Assembly (NCBI RefSeq): GCF_028561755.1
Contig: NZ_JAQQTD010000008.1
Location: 30,863-94,862 of the forward strand
Direction: 5' to 3'
Source: Altibacter sp. HG106
Lineage (GTDB): Bacteria > Bacteroidota > Bacteroidia > Flavobacteriales > Flavobacteriaceae
Length of the DNA stretch: 64,000 nt
Positions within the stretch are counted from its first letter, which is position 1. Each line of letters opens with the position of its first letter. Below the pieces are notes generated by a model that was not told the DNA's origin, made no database searches, and worked only from the letters and a program-made list of their open reading frames with translations. Shown here piece after piece: positions 38,626 through 46,897 of the stretch. Made by a program: the position numbers and the translations under genes.

Positions 38626-39444
38626 ATGAATGTATCTACGATTCCGAAGTTAAAACATACTGATTCCAACAACTTTTTTTTGTTGTCAGGCCCCTGCGCC
38701 ATTGAGGGCGAAGAAATGGCATTACGCATTGCGGAAGAAGTGGTAACCATGACCGATCGCCTGAATGTTCCGTATGTATTTAAGGGAAGTTTCAAAAAAG
38801 CGAATCGCAGCAGGATTGATAGTTTTACCGGAATAGGAAATGAAAAAGCCTTAAAAATCCTTCGGAAGGTTTCAGAAACCTTTGACATTCCAACGGTAAC
38901 CGACATTCACGAACCGGACGATGCCGCTATGGCAGCCGAATATGTGGATATCTTACAAATTCCCGCATTTCTTGTGCGACAGACCGATTTGGTTGTCGCT
39001 GCCGCGGAAACTGGGAAGGTCGTCAACCTAAAAAAGGGGCAGTTTATGAGCCCCGAAAGCATGAAACACGCCGTCACCAAAGTAACCGACAGTGGCAACG
39101 AGCAGGTGATGATCACCGATCGCGGTACCATGTTCGGGTATCAGGATCTCATCGTAGATTTTCGTGGAATTCCTACGATGAAACAGTACGGAACTACGGT
39201 ATTGGATGTAACGCATAGCTTACAACAGCCCAATCAAAGTGCCGGTGTAACGGGTGGACGCCCGGAATTAATCAATACCATTGCCAGAGCCGGTATTGCC
39301 GTAGGCGTTGACGGATTGTTTATTGAAACCCATTTCGATCCAAAGAATGCCAAGAGTGATGGGGCAAACATGCTTCCGTTAGAGAAATTAGGCCCCATGC
39401 TTGAGAATCTAGTGGCGATTCGAAAAGTAATTACAAGTCTGTAG
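38626..39444 (+). CDS. kdsA: 3-deoxy-8-phosphooctulonate synthase (KDO-8-P synthase)
   Basis: 272 residues. Key blocks: FFLLSGPCAIEGEEMAL (Cys24), YVFKGSFKKANRSRIDSFTGIG, FDIPTVTDIHEPDDA, LKKGQFMSPESMKHAVTKV, VMITDRGTMFGYQDL and FIETHFDPKNAKSDGANMLPL. The enzyme condenses arabinose-5-phosphate and phosphoenolpyruvate in KDO synthesis for lipopolysaccharide. The presence of cysteine in GPCAIE is the mark of metal-dependent KDO8PS; E. coli-type enzymes have Asn there. It is a single gene with a divergent-orientation peptidase behind it. Confidence 0.95.
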   Translation: MNVSTIPKLKHTDSNNFFLLSGPCAIEGEEMALRIAEEVVTMTDRLNVPYVFKGSFKKANRSRIDSFTGIGNEKALKILRKVSETFDIPTVTDIHEPDDAAMAAEYVDILQIPAFLVRQTDLVVAAAETGKVVNLKKGQFMSPESMKHAVTKVTDSGNEQVMITDRGTMFGYQDLIVDFRGIPTMKQYGTTVLDVTHSLQQPNQSAGVTGGRPELINTIARAGIAVGVDGLFIETHFDPKNAKSDGANMLPLEKLGPMLENLVAIRKVITSL

Positions 39445-39445
39445 G

Positions 39446-41416
39446 CTACTTTTTGTTAGCATGTGTCGTATTTTCAAACAATATGATAGCCTGCTGAAGA
39501 ATATACCCTAAGGTATTAGCATCTTGTATGGTGTGGCCTTCTCGCATCACGGGTTCAAAATTAACTTTTTTACCTGCATCCTTTAGGGCTTCTACCATCG
39601 CCTCAGATTGATCGAAGGGAATAATTTTATCTCGTCTTCCGTGAACAATCATCAGTGGTTTGTCTATCTTATCTACGTAATTAATAGGAGAGATTTTCTT
39701 CAAATATTGTTTGTCGTTCGAACCTAGGGCGGTTTCCCAAAATTTATAGGCAAACGCCTCTTTATTGCGTTTGGTTTCTTTCATCCACTGCTTGATATCG
39801 GAAGGTGCAGCGATAGCAACACCGGCAGCGTACAGATGAGGATATCGCAAAAGGCTCATATAGGTTGCATACCCTCCATAGCTATGCCCTAAGATAAACA
39901 CCCTATCTCGATCGATATTATATTGGGAACTAACCTGAGACACGGCATCGGCTATATCGTTTATCATGACCCCATCCATATTGTTAATTCCGGCGAGGGT
40001 GTGTGCTTTTCCAAATCCCGTACTCCCTCGGAAGTTTACGCGTAAGGTATAATATCCACGCGTGGAGAAGTATTGACAATAGCGATCCATATCCCAGTAA
40101 TCACGGGCCCAGGGTCCCCCATGTGGAATTACAACTAAAGGCGCAGCGCTATTCTCTTTCAAGTTGATGGGCTCATTTAAATAGCTCAATAACTTGTAGT
40201 CATCACGAGTTTCCACAATTACATTCTTGGTGCGTGATAGCGTATAATTATTCAACTCTTCATTCATGTGAAACATTACCGAATAGGTTTGATCGCTTCG
40301 GTCCCAAATACCCACATTACCCGCGTTCACATCGTTCCATTGCATAATTACGAATCGATCGTTTTCGCCATCAGAATCAATAATTTCATGTATAAATCCT
40401 GGATACTTTTCATTCAACGCATTCTGTACATTCCTAAAGATTGGGGAAAACCATTTAAACTGTGGCGTCATCCCTTCATACCGCAGGCCTGCAAGCTCAT
40501 AGTTGGCATAATCATAAATCATATGTACGTCGGCCCCCATCGGATCCATGACATCACACAATACGTCCTCGAGGAGCACTTCGATAACCTCTTCCTTTTT
40601 GATATCGTATGTGATTAATTTTCTCTTGTCGGAATTCACATTGCTGGTAATATAAGCAACGTCCGCCTCCTTACTAAATCCTTCGAAAATAAGATCTTGA
40701 TTGAGAAACGAATCACCTTCAATTTGCAGTGGATAATACTGATCGTCGATTTTAACTTCAAACGGGCGCCATCGATCGGAGTCGGCTGCTCTTCTTAAGA
40801 AGGTAAGACTTTCATCTCTTCCCACCTGAAGTGCCAAACGGGCCTTCCCTCTGCTGTCTGTTATCCACCCTTGAATATCATCTTCATCTCCATCTTCAAC
40901 CAACTCGGCCGCCCCCGTATACACATTTATATTTTTAATGGAGGCATTGCCTTCAAAGCCAACCGTTTGCACGATGATTTCATTTGGGTTATCGGGATTG
41001 CCCCCAATTATCTTATTGTAACGGTAGCGCCTATACCCTCGTAGGTATTTATCTTTTTTAGTTTTATCGGCGATCACCATTCTATTCATGCCGTCGATAT
41101 CGGTGGCAAAGATGGCCCCTCTCGATTCATATAATATTCGATTAGAGGTAAGCCAAAACAGCCGGTCTACCTCAAAGAGCATCATCACCCTATGCACCAT
41201 CTTATATTCATCGATGTCAACAATGATTAAGCTGTACTGCCCGTCTTCATAAATCTGTTCGGCAAAGTACTTGCCATCGGGACTTATAGTAAAATCAGAT
41301 TGTGTGTTCTTTTTGAAGAGAATTTCTGGAGGAACGACCTCATGCGCTAATTCCTGTGCCACTATGCTGCCAAAAGAGAGCACACAAAGAAGCAATAGCT
41401 TACAATAATAATTCAT
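39446..41416 (-). CDS. S9 family (prolyl oligopeptidase) secreted peptidase
   Basis: 656 residues from MNYYCKLLLLCVLSFGSIVAQ, a signal peptide; the frame is open to 41458. N-terminal about 390 residues form a beta-propeller-like region; the C-terminal alpha/beta-hydrolase has the catalytic serine in VFILGHSYGGYATYMSLL (about residue 505), Asp in MIVHGRRDKIIPFDQSEAM (about 610) and His in PVMREGHTIQDA (about 640). PLVVIPHGGPWARDYWDMD is the usual start of the S9 hydrolase domain. Likely a periplasmic dipeptidyl- or acylaminoacyl-peptidase. Confidence 0.92.
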   Translation of the reverse strand: MNYYCKLLLLCVLSFGSIVAQELAHEVVPPEILFKKNTQSDFTISPDGKYFAEQIYEDGQYSLIIVDIDEYKMVHRVMMLFEVDRLFWLTSNRILYESRGAIFATDIDGMNRMVIADKTKKDKYLRGYRRYRYNKIIGGNPDNPNEIIVQTVGFEGNASIKNINVYTGAAELVEDGDEDDIQGWITDSRGKARLALQVGRDESLTFLRRAADSDRWRPFEVKIDDQYYPLQIEGDSFLNQDLIFEGFSKEADVAYITSNVNSDKRKLITYDIKKEEVIEVLLEDVLCDVMDPMGADVHMIYDYANYELAGLRYEGMTPQFKWFSPIFRNVQNALNEKYPGFIHEIIDSDGENDRFVIMQWNDVNAGNVGIWDRSDQTYSVMFHMNEELNNYTLSRTKNVIVETRDDYKLLSYLNEPINLKENSAAPLVVIPHGGPWARDYWDMDRYCQYFSTRGYYTLRVNFRGSTGFGKAHTLAGINNMDGVMINDIADAVSQVSSQYNIDRDRVFILGHSYGGYATYMSLLRYPHLYAAGVAIAAPSDIKQWMKETKRNKEAFAYKFWETALGSNDKQYLKKISPINYVDKIDKPLMIVHGRRDKIIPFDQSEAMVEALKDAGKKVNFEPVMREGHTIQDANTLGYILQQAIILFENTTHANKK

Positions 41417-41495
41417 TATTTCTTTTCGTAGTAATATGAATGGAAAGCAAGGATACAAAAATTAACGAAGTCTACCAATTCGGAGAATTACAGCC

Positions 41496-41855
41496 TTACT
41501 TATAGCTTTTATGCCGAAGGCTATACGCTTCGAGCAAGGTTTCGGTCAAAACTACATGATCAATTGCCTCCAGGGAAGTATAGCGAAGGGATCTCATGTG
41601 CTTTCGGCCTTTGGACACCAATTCCTTTTCGTGCTTTTTCAAGTGCGCGCCATGCCAAAAGACCAGATCTACATAGGTTTTGGAGTAATTTAAATAGCAA
41701 AAAGGTTGGGTTCCATCGAGATAATAAAAAGGCAACTGCCATTTAAACAAAAAATCACCGTTGGGGATGGTTTGCTGCACTACCGATTGTAGATGTAGCA
41801 GGATAGAACGGAACGGTTCCGGCTGTTTGTGGATATAGGTATTCGCAGGATTCAT
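41496..41855 (-). CDS. DUF1801 (YdhG-like) protein
   Basis: 119 residues from MNPANTYIHKQPEPFRSILLHL; an earlier frame to 41912 includes the terminator-like hairpin and is not supported. Core motif GDFLFKWQLPFYYLDGTQPFCYLNYSKTYVDLVFWHGA (about 33-70) matches DUF1801, a small alpha/beta fold of unknown function. Located downstream of a hairpin at 41911-41944 on its own strand that could attenuate transcription. Confidence 0.85.
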   Translation of the reverse strand: MNPANTYIHKQPEPFRSILLHLQSVVQQTIPNGDFLFKWQLPFYYLDGTQPFCYLNYSKTYVDLVFWHGAHLKKHEKELVSKGRKHMRSLRYTSLEAIDHVVLTETLLEAYSLRHKSYK

Positions 41856-41910
41856 TTCTGAAAGATACGCCAATAGAACAACGTATTCAAAACCAGCTGT
41901 GGCTTCCCAC

Positions 41911-41944
41911 AAAAAAAAGGGCTGCCATTGTTGGCAACCCTTTT
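41911..41944 (-). terminator. terminator-like hairpin with no obvious upstream gene
   Basis: Stem AAAAGGG-x-TGCCA / TGGCA-x-CCCTTTT at 41915-41944 with a mismatch and a 4-base loop. On the minus strand it is followed by eight T. The nearest minus-strand gene is downstream (41496-41855) and none lies upstream, so it may be an attenuator or end a small unannotated transcript. Confidence 0.6.
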
Positions 41945-42228
41945 GTAACGTAATCGATTAGTATTAACTCCCCAATTAATTTGTAGACCGATTAGTTATG
42001 GTTAATAGCAAAGAATAAATCTTTAAACCATTACAAAGATGGCAAGATTCTAATCGCTACACAAAAGGGTTTTCCCTATTATTGGTAAGGGCTTTTTCCT
42101 GTATTATTACAATAGGCTAGCAACCAGAGAAGAAGTGAGGGAGTAAAAAGTATATTTGTCAAAATTTATTGCAATTGCGTTAAAATGATTTATAATTTTT
42201 ATTTTTATTACACCAAATTCTAACCTAC
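41945..42228. other. intergenic region upstream of the hybrid histidine kinase
   Basis: A gene-free stretch of about 284 bases with an A/T-rich 3' half. The only promoter-like element I can support is TATATTTG at 42151-42158, facing the kinase gene. No conserved hairpin other than the one at its left edge. Confidence 0.5.
42151..42158 (+). promoter_or_regulatory. candidate -7 element of the hybrid histidine kinase gene
   Basis: TATATTTG matches TAnnTTTG and lies about 70 bases upstream of the kinase TTG start. No TTG is at the expected -33 distance. Confidence 0.4.
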
Positions 42229-44454
42229 TTGAAATCTCTTTACGTTTTACTTATCAGCACTCTCTGCTGCTCTTTCTGTTTTGCGCAAGTTGATACGACC
42301 CAGCAATCTCCCCATTCCATTACACTGTCTCCTAAAAAGCGAGAACTGCAAGTTATTGATTCGTTGCTGGAAAACGTCATGGACAAATATTATAAAAAGG
42401 ATTATGCCACTGCCATTGCGTTGGGAAATGAATTAGCAGCCAGAGCAAGATTGAATGGACATTTTGAAACTGAGGTGCAGGTAAACAGTTTTATTGGGAA
42501 CTCCTTTCTTAGAAGTGGAGATACCATCGCTTCTCGTGATGTATTTCTTAAAAACATGAAGTTAGCCAACTCGATAAACTCAGACGAACGCATCCTAACA
42601 ACCCGTATCGATCTGGCTAATATATACGCGCTTCAAGAGCAATACGCCAAGGCAAATGAAATGTATTTAGACGCGCTTCCGTTTGCCCGGAAGTCGAAGG
42701 ATACCTCCTCCTTATTCGTGTTGAATTCGAACATTACGGAAATCAATTTACGTGCTGGAAATGTAGCGGAAGCTCAGATGTATTTAGCAGCGACAAAAAA
42801 ATACGCGAAGCTCACAAAACAAGAGATCTTTATTTCTTATGCGGGATTGTTGGAAGGATGGGTATTGTATCTGCGAGGGCGTTATCAAGATGCTTCCGAA
42901 GTATTTGTTGAAATCATTGCCTCTCTGGAAAAGATGCAGTTTACCGAAGCGTTGGTAGAATTGTACAACTATTATTCATTGAGCGAAGCTGCATTGGGTA
43001 ATCACGAAAAAGCGTATGAACTTGTTCAAAAATATAATGAGTATCAGGAGATCAAATATGAAGCCGATAAAATAGCGGCGATTGAAACCGCTACGGCACA
43101 GTATAAGGTAAATCAGTATCAGCAAGACTTGAGAGAGCAAGAATTAACCAATCAAGTGGAGCAAGAACGAATTGCACAAGAGACTACCATATTCTGGGTT
43201 AAAATTGCGGGCGCGATTCTATTGGTGGCCTCCATATTTCTGTTTGTTTCGTATTTGCGGCGTAAAAAATTACTGAAAAACCTCATCGTTAAGAACAAGC
43301 AATATTTAGATGAGAAGGAAAAAGCGGAAGAACTGTCGCGCGCGAAGAGTGTGTTATTTTCGAACGTAACGCACGAGCTACGCACGCCTATGTATGGCAT
43401 CATTGGTATTTCATCCATGCTTATGCAAGACTCCTTAGAAAAGAAGCAAAAGAAGCACGTTAATTTACTGAAGTTTTCTGCGGAATACTTACTCTCGCTC
43501 ATCAATAATGTACTCTATTTTAATAAAACGGAGGCAGAGAAAAATGATGTGATAAAGAAGGAGCGTTTCAACCTTTCAGAATTGATTCACCATAGTTTAG
43601 AAACGACCAAATTCCTGAATACCGAACATCCAAATCGATACGAAGTGCATATTTCAGAAGCGCTTCCGAAGGAACTTATTGGAGACCCCGCTAAAATTTC
43701 GCAACTTCTCATTAACGTACTGAGCAATGCGACAAAATTCACAAGTAATGGTACCATCACCGTTACTGCCGACCTGGCTGAAACGTCGGGAGGTGAAATT
43801 AAGGTTCATTTCTGTATTGAAGATACGGGCGTGGGTATTTCCGAAGCAAAACTTAAAGAGGTACTCAAAGGACTAGATCGCACCGATTATACCACCAACA
43901 GCTTTACGGGCACCGGCTTAGGACTTCCTATCGTTCAAAAACTCGTAACGCAATATAATGGTTCGTTCGAAATTACGAGCGAAGAGCATAAAGGGACCAA
44001 GGTACAGATCACACTTCCGTTACAGAAAGCGCCTGTAGCATCCTCCTCAGCATCGGAAAAAATTACAGAGAAAGCCGCTCCCCTGTTCCGGCAGGAAATT
44101 TTGGTGGTTGACGATAATAAGATCAATCAGATGGTGACAGGAAAGCATCTGGAAAAATTAGGTGCGACGGCTACCACGGTTGGAAGTGGTGAAGATGCGA
44201 TCGTCGCAGTAGAACGCACTTCCTTTGACCTTATTTTGATGGACATCAATATGCCCGGCATGGATGGTTTTGAAACCACAGCTCATATTCGCGCTATAAA
44301 CAAAACAGTTCCCATCATTGCCTTGACTGCCGTTGAAAAAGAAAAGGTAGTAGAAAAAGAAAATTTCGCGCTGATGACGGACATTCTCATCAAACCGTTT
44401 AAGACGGAGGAACTTGTTGCTACCCTCACCAAATATATTACTGTAAAATCCTAA
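42229..44454 (+). CDS. TPR-containing hybrid sensor histidine kinase/response regulator (TTG start)
   Basis: 741 residues. A TTG start is required: no in-frame ATG/GTG precedes the signal peptide (MKSLYVLLISTLCCSFCFAQ) before an upstream stop at 42193. Residues about 40-290 are TPR-like sensor repeats in the periplasm; one transmembrane helix lies at about 322-342. HisKA with phosphoacceptor His in SNVTHELRTPMYGIIG (about 382); HATPase with N-box LLINVLSNATKFT, G1 DTGVGIS and G2 GTGLGLPI; REC with ILVVDDNKINQMV and phosphoacceptor Asp in LILMDINMPGMDGF (about 680). No separate output domain, so it presumably phosphorelays to another protein. Confidence 0.9.
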   Translation: MKSLYVLLISTLCCSFCFAQVDTTQQSPHSITLSPKKRELQVIDSLLENVMDKYYKKDYATAIALGNELAARARLNGHFETEVQVNSFIGNSFLRSGDTIASRDVFLKNMKLANSINSDERILTTRIDLANIYALQEQYAKANEMYLDALPFARKSKDTSSLFVLNSNITEINLRAGNVAEAQMYLAATKKYAKLTKQEIFISYAGLLEGWVLYLRGRYQDASEVFVEIIASLEKMQFTEALVELYNYYSLSEAALGNHEKAYELVQKYNEYQEIKYEADKIAAIETATAQYKVNQYQQDLREQELTNQVEQERIAQETTIFWVKIAGAILLVASIFLFVSYLRRKKLLKNLIVKNKQYLDEKEKAEELSRAKSVLFSNVTHELRTPMYGIIGISSMLMQDSLEKKQKKHVNLLKFSAEYLLSLINNVLYFNKTEAEKNDVIKKERFNLSELIHHSLETTKFLNTEHPNRYEVHISEALPKELIGDPAKISQLLINVLSNATKFTSNGTITVTADLAETSGGEIKVHFCIEDTGVGISEAKLKEVLKGLDRTDYTTNSFTGTGLGLPIVQKLVTQYNGSFEITSEEHKGTKVQITLPLQKAPVASSSASEKITEKAAPLFRQEILVVDDNKINQMVTGKHLEKLGATATTVGSGEDAIVAVERTSFDLILMDINMPGMDGFETTAHIRAINKTVPIIALTAVEKEKVVEKENFALMTDILIKPFKTEELVATLTKYITVKS

Positions 44455-44944
44455 CGTATTCTATTCGCTCCGGCCCGGGGACGAAATGATCTATTTTGAT
44501 TGTTTCTAGGTCGGTTTAAGAACATCTATGAATTGTGCGGTAGTTCATGCCAAGTAGGCTTTTATCATGCCTTGAGGTATCACCGTTAAAGTCGGATTGG
44601 CTGTTTTTCTAGTTTTTTGACTTGCGGCGAATTGCTTATCGTAACAGCTGCCTTTCCAAAACAGAAGCTTCCTTCGTTGGGTGTTATAGTATTTAAAACA
44701 TTGTAAGGCGCTTGCATGCCACCTTCACAAATCAAAAGGATAAAGATGTATTGGTTGCTTGCAATGGAAGCCATATCTGAATTCAAGGGTTTACAAATCC
44801 CCAACAGAGTAAGACGTCATAGTCTTATGTAACGTGTTCATTGGCCAATCATCCAATACATTCTTTAAAAGGGTCACAGGTATTGATTGTATTCCGAAGA
44901 AATAAAAACAATTGTAATTAGAACGGAAGGACTAGGCTGAAAAA
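44455..44944. other. gene-poor interval after the hybrid kinase
   Basis: About 490 bases. A 72-codon frame at 44586-44804 (minus) looks like uninformative sequence or an eroded fragment. One CTTCGGAA octamer lies at 44892-44899 (minus strand), outside genes. I see no promoter or tRNA. Confidence 0.45.
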
Positions 44945-44945
44945 A

Positions 44946-44968
44946 TAAGCCCCGCCATTTGGCGGGGC
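44946..44968 (-). terminator. terminator of the 44998-45636 gene
   Basis: Perfect 8-bp GC-rich stem GCCCCGCC/GGCGGGGC with a 4-base loop at 44949-44968. On the minus strand it is followed by TTATTTTTTC. Confidence 0.9.
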
Positions 44969-44997
44969 TACTTTATAAACTAATATGTATTTATTAT

Positions 44998-45636
44998 TTA
45001 GTCGTTATTATCACGAGAATCGAAGTGCATTAAGACCCAACGTTGGATGGTACCATCGTACATGAGCTGCACCATGCTGTATTGTTCTACATCGACATCG
45101 GTTTGCAGTTCAAATCGGTTTTCAGGATCACTATACGTACTGTTACGTTTCAGTTCCAGATCACCATCTGTTGGATAGAGCCATACAACCATTCCATCTT
45201 CACCGCCGGCAATTCCTGTAAATTCAAGGTCTCCTTGGCTGTTTCTTAGACGGATCACCGCCTTTTGACCATTCGCACCACCCGGCCATATGAGAAGGGA
45301 GGCATTGTTAACGCGTCCATTGGTATTAAAGTCGGGCACATCCCCTACTTCCTTCTTACGGTCGTACGCACGTAATTCGTTATCCTGTAGCGTAAGGTTT
45401 TCGTCCACCTTTACCTGAATGAAGTTTCCTTCATCGTCCACACCGATAACAAATAGTGCCTGTATTTCTTGGTCGCGAGAATTTCGCAAGCCATCTGAAT
45501 CTGTAATTCTAATTCGTATGCCTCCATCTACATCGAGCATGGAAGTAGGTTCTGTAGTACCTATTCCTACTTGAGCGAAAGTTCCCCAAGTACAAAAACA
45601 CATAAGTAATCCGAGGGCGTAGTAATTTTTGAGCAT
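44998..45636 (-). CDS. exported hypothetical protein of the VGIGT-repeat type
   Basis: 212 residues with a signal peptide (MLKNYYALGLLMCFCTWGTFAQ). The start of the mature protein, VGIGTTEPTSMLDVDGGIRI, is the motif that in Bacteroidota precedes tail-fibre-like or endosialidase-chaperone-like regions; the rest is beta-rich (AVIRLRNSQGDLEFTGIAGGEDGMVVWLYPT) with no known catalytic motif. It shares the VGIGTxxPxxxLxVxG segment with the protein at 18888-19355. Function unknown, probably an envelope or surface structure. Own terminator at 44946-44968. Confidence 0.75.
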   Translation of the reverse strand: MLKNYYALGLLMCFCTWGTFAQVGIGTTEPTSMLDVDGGIRIRITDSDGLRNSRDQEIQALFVIGVDDEGNFIQVKVDENLTLQDNELRAYDRKKEVGDVPDFNTNGRVNNASLLIWPGGANGQKAVIRLRNSQGDLEFTGIAGGEDGMVVWLYPTDGDLELKRNSTYSDPENRFELQTDVDVEQYSMVQLMYDGTIQRWVLMHFDSRDNND

Positions 45637-45737
45637 AATTGTTGCTAGTTGTTAGACTATAAAAATAGGTATTTAATCGATGTCAAACAGGTTAGTTGTC
45701 AGTAGTTTCTGATAGACAATGTTTGATTTCAACGAAT

Positions 45738-45776
45738 TATGCTTTTTATCGTTTTTTTATGCTTTTTATCGTTTTT
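45738..45776 (+). repeat. short tandem duplication, period 20
   Basis: Two adjacent copies of TATGCTTTTTATCGTTTTT start at 45738 and 45758. It lies in a T-rich intergenic stretch (45637-45920) upstream of the membrane-protein/regulator/creD group. No known function; open frames here are artefacts of its low complexity. Confidence 0.7.
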
Positions 45777-45920
45777 ATCTTTCACGTTTGTAAGAAATTT
45801 AACAATTATTTATCAGCTGAAACCTCCTATTTCTGTGCGTTATTCAACGAAAAATTGGCGCAATTCAAGATTAACACACTTTAACGCATTCATTATTATG
45901 ATTATTCGCCAAAGTTCTTT

Positions 45921-45943
45921 TACTTTGTTTTTCAAAGTACTTT
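45921..45943 (+). promoter_or_regulatory. operator site 1: TACTTTG-N5-CAAAGTA before the membrane-protein/regulator genes
   Basis: Inverted repeat TACTTTG (45921-45927), TTTTT, CAAAGTA (45933-45939), followed by CTTT (together CAAAGTACTTT, itself a palindrome AAAGTACTTT). It ends 4 bases before the ATG at 45947. An almost identical site precedes creD at 46863-46885. The TTTG in the left arm also resembles a -7 element, so binding could block polymerase. Inferred target of the winged-helix protein at 46552-46845. Confidence 0.75.
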
Positions 45944-45946
45944 AAT

Positions 45947-46549
45947 ATGGATCAACAAAAGTATCTCAAAGATATTTCCGACATCAAACAAATGATGCAT
46001 CGCTCCTCACGATTTATCTCACTCAGCGGTTGGTCTGGTATTGCCGCCGGATGTTATGCCATTATTGGAGCTGCGGTGGCTTATTTTTTCTTTTTACCGA
46101 GCGGTGGGTTTCTCCTTCTCGACAGTCAAAATTTCTACGCAATGCTCCTAGTGCTAGCGGGAGTTGCCGTACTGAGCATTCTTACCGCAGTGATCATTAC
46201 CACCCGAAAAGCCGCTCGCGAAAATACCCCTATTTGGGACCGTACCACGCAACGTTTGCTTCTTAACTTTTTGATTCCTTTGCTCACTGGTGGAATCTAT
46301 ATCCTTATCAAACTAACGAGTCAGCATTACGGCTTAACAGCTTCGTTGATGTTGATCTTTTACGGACTCGCTTTGGTAAATGCTTCGCGTTACACCCTTG
46401 GAAATGTAAAGTATTTGGGCTATGTGGAAATTGTAGTCGGACTCCTATGTGCGGCCTTTCCGGGATACGGACTTTGGTTCTGGGTATTTGGCTTCGGAAT
46501 CATGCACATTATCTACGGAAGTATTATGTTGGTTCAGGAAAAAAACTAA
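45947..46549 (+). CDS. four- to six-helix membrane protein of unknown function
   Basis: 200 residues with a soluble N-terminus (MDQQKYLKDISDIKQMMHRSSRFISLSG) and about six transmembrane helices, the last one or two rich in Gly, Phe and Trp (YGLWFWVFGFGIMHIIYG). I do not recognise a named family. Proteins of this size followed by a short winged-helix regulator and CreD occur as a group in Flavobacteriaceae, to my recollection. It ends two bases before the regulator start and shares its operator, so it is probably co-regulated and may be part of the same response. Confidence 0.72.
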   Translation: MDQQKYLKDISDIKQMMHRSSRFISLSGWSGIAAGCYAIIGAAVAYFFFLPSGGFLLLDSQNFYAMLLVLAGVAVLSILTAVIITTRKAARENTPIWDRTTQRLLLNFLIPLLTGGIYILIKLTSQHYGLTASLMLIFYGLALVNASRYTLGNVKYLGYVEIVVGLLCAAFPGYGLWFWVFGFGIMHIIYGSIMLVQEKN

Positions 46550-46551
46550 TC

Positions 46552-46845
46552 GTGGGAATTATAGACAACATCAATAAGCTCTTTGACCATCGAATACGCC
46601 TGGGAATTATGTCGATTCTCATGGTCAATGAAGAAGCCGATTTCAGCAGATTAAAAGAGCTCTTGGAAGTCACCGACGGAAACCTGGCCAGTCACCTTAA
46701 AACCTTAGAAAAAGAAAACTATATCAAAGTTCACAAACAATTTATCAATCGAAAACCCAACACCAGCTATGAAGCCACCAAAGAAGGAAAACAAGCCTTT
46801 CAAAAACACATCGAAGCCCTCGAGGCCTTGATTTCAAAAAACTAA
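46552..46845 (+). CDS. winged-helix transcriptional regulator (GTG start)
   Basis: 97 residues from GTG at 46552, two bases after the upstream stop; a longer frame reaches 46447 but overlaps that gene. The fold is a helix-turn-helix with wing: IDNINKLFDHRIRLGIMSILMVNEEADFSRLKELLEVTDGNLASHLKTLEKENYIKVHKQF. It belongs to the small ArsR/MarR-like group with a DUF-type dimerising tail (EATKEGKQAFQKHIEALEALISK). It is flanked by two copies of the same operator (45921 and 46863) and so is probably autoregulatory and represses creD. The ligand is unknown. Confidence 0.82.
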   Translation: MGIIDNINKLFDHRIRLGIMSILMVNEEADFSRLKELLEVTDGNLASHLKTLEKENYIKVHKQFINRKPNTSYEATKEGKQAFQKHIEALEALISKN

Positions 46846-46862
46846 AAAATTTTTTATCCATC

Positions 46863-46885
46863 TACTTTGTATTTCAAAGTACTTT
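46863..46885 (+). promoter_or_regulatory. operator site 2: TACTTTG-N5-CAAAGTA before creD
   Basis: TACTTTG (46863-46869), TATTT, CAAAGTA (46875-46881), then CTTT. Twenty-two of 23 positions are identical to the site at 45921-45943. The creD ATG lies 12 bases downstream of the site. Confidence 0.78.
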
Positions 46886-46897
46886 AAATTATCAATT

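Noticed and set aside
44586..44804. 72-codon frame on the minus strand between the hybrid kinase and the next gene
   Set aside because: No recognisable family, signal or coupling to neighbours; hydrophobic patch and composition fit chance translation. Could be an eroded fragment, but I cannot support a gene.
45696..45945. Two open frames of 62 and 68 codons on the plus strand before the membrane-protein gene
   Set aside because: They arise from a T-rich stretch that includes the 20-base tandem duplication and read mainly as Phe/Leu/Ile; no start context or conserved motif.
45921..46885. CRISPR-like array suggested by repeated palindromes
   Set aside because: Only two copies more than 900 bases apart, not regularly spaced; interpreted as operators.
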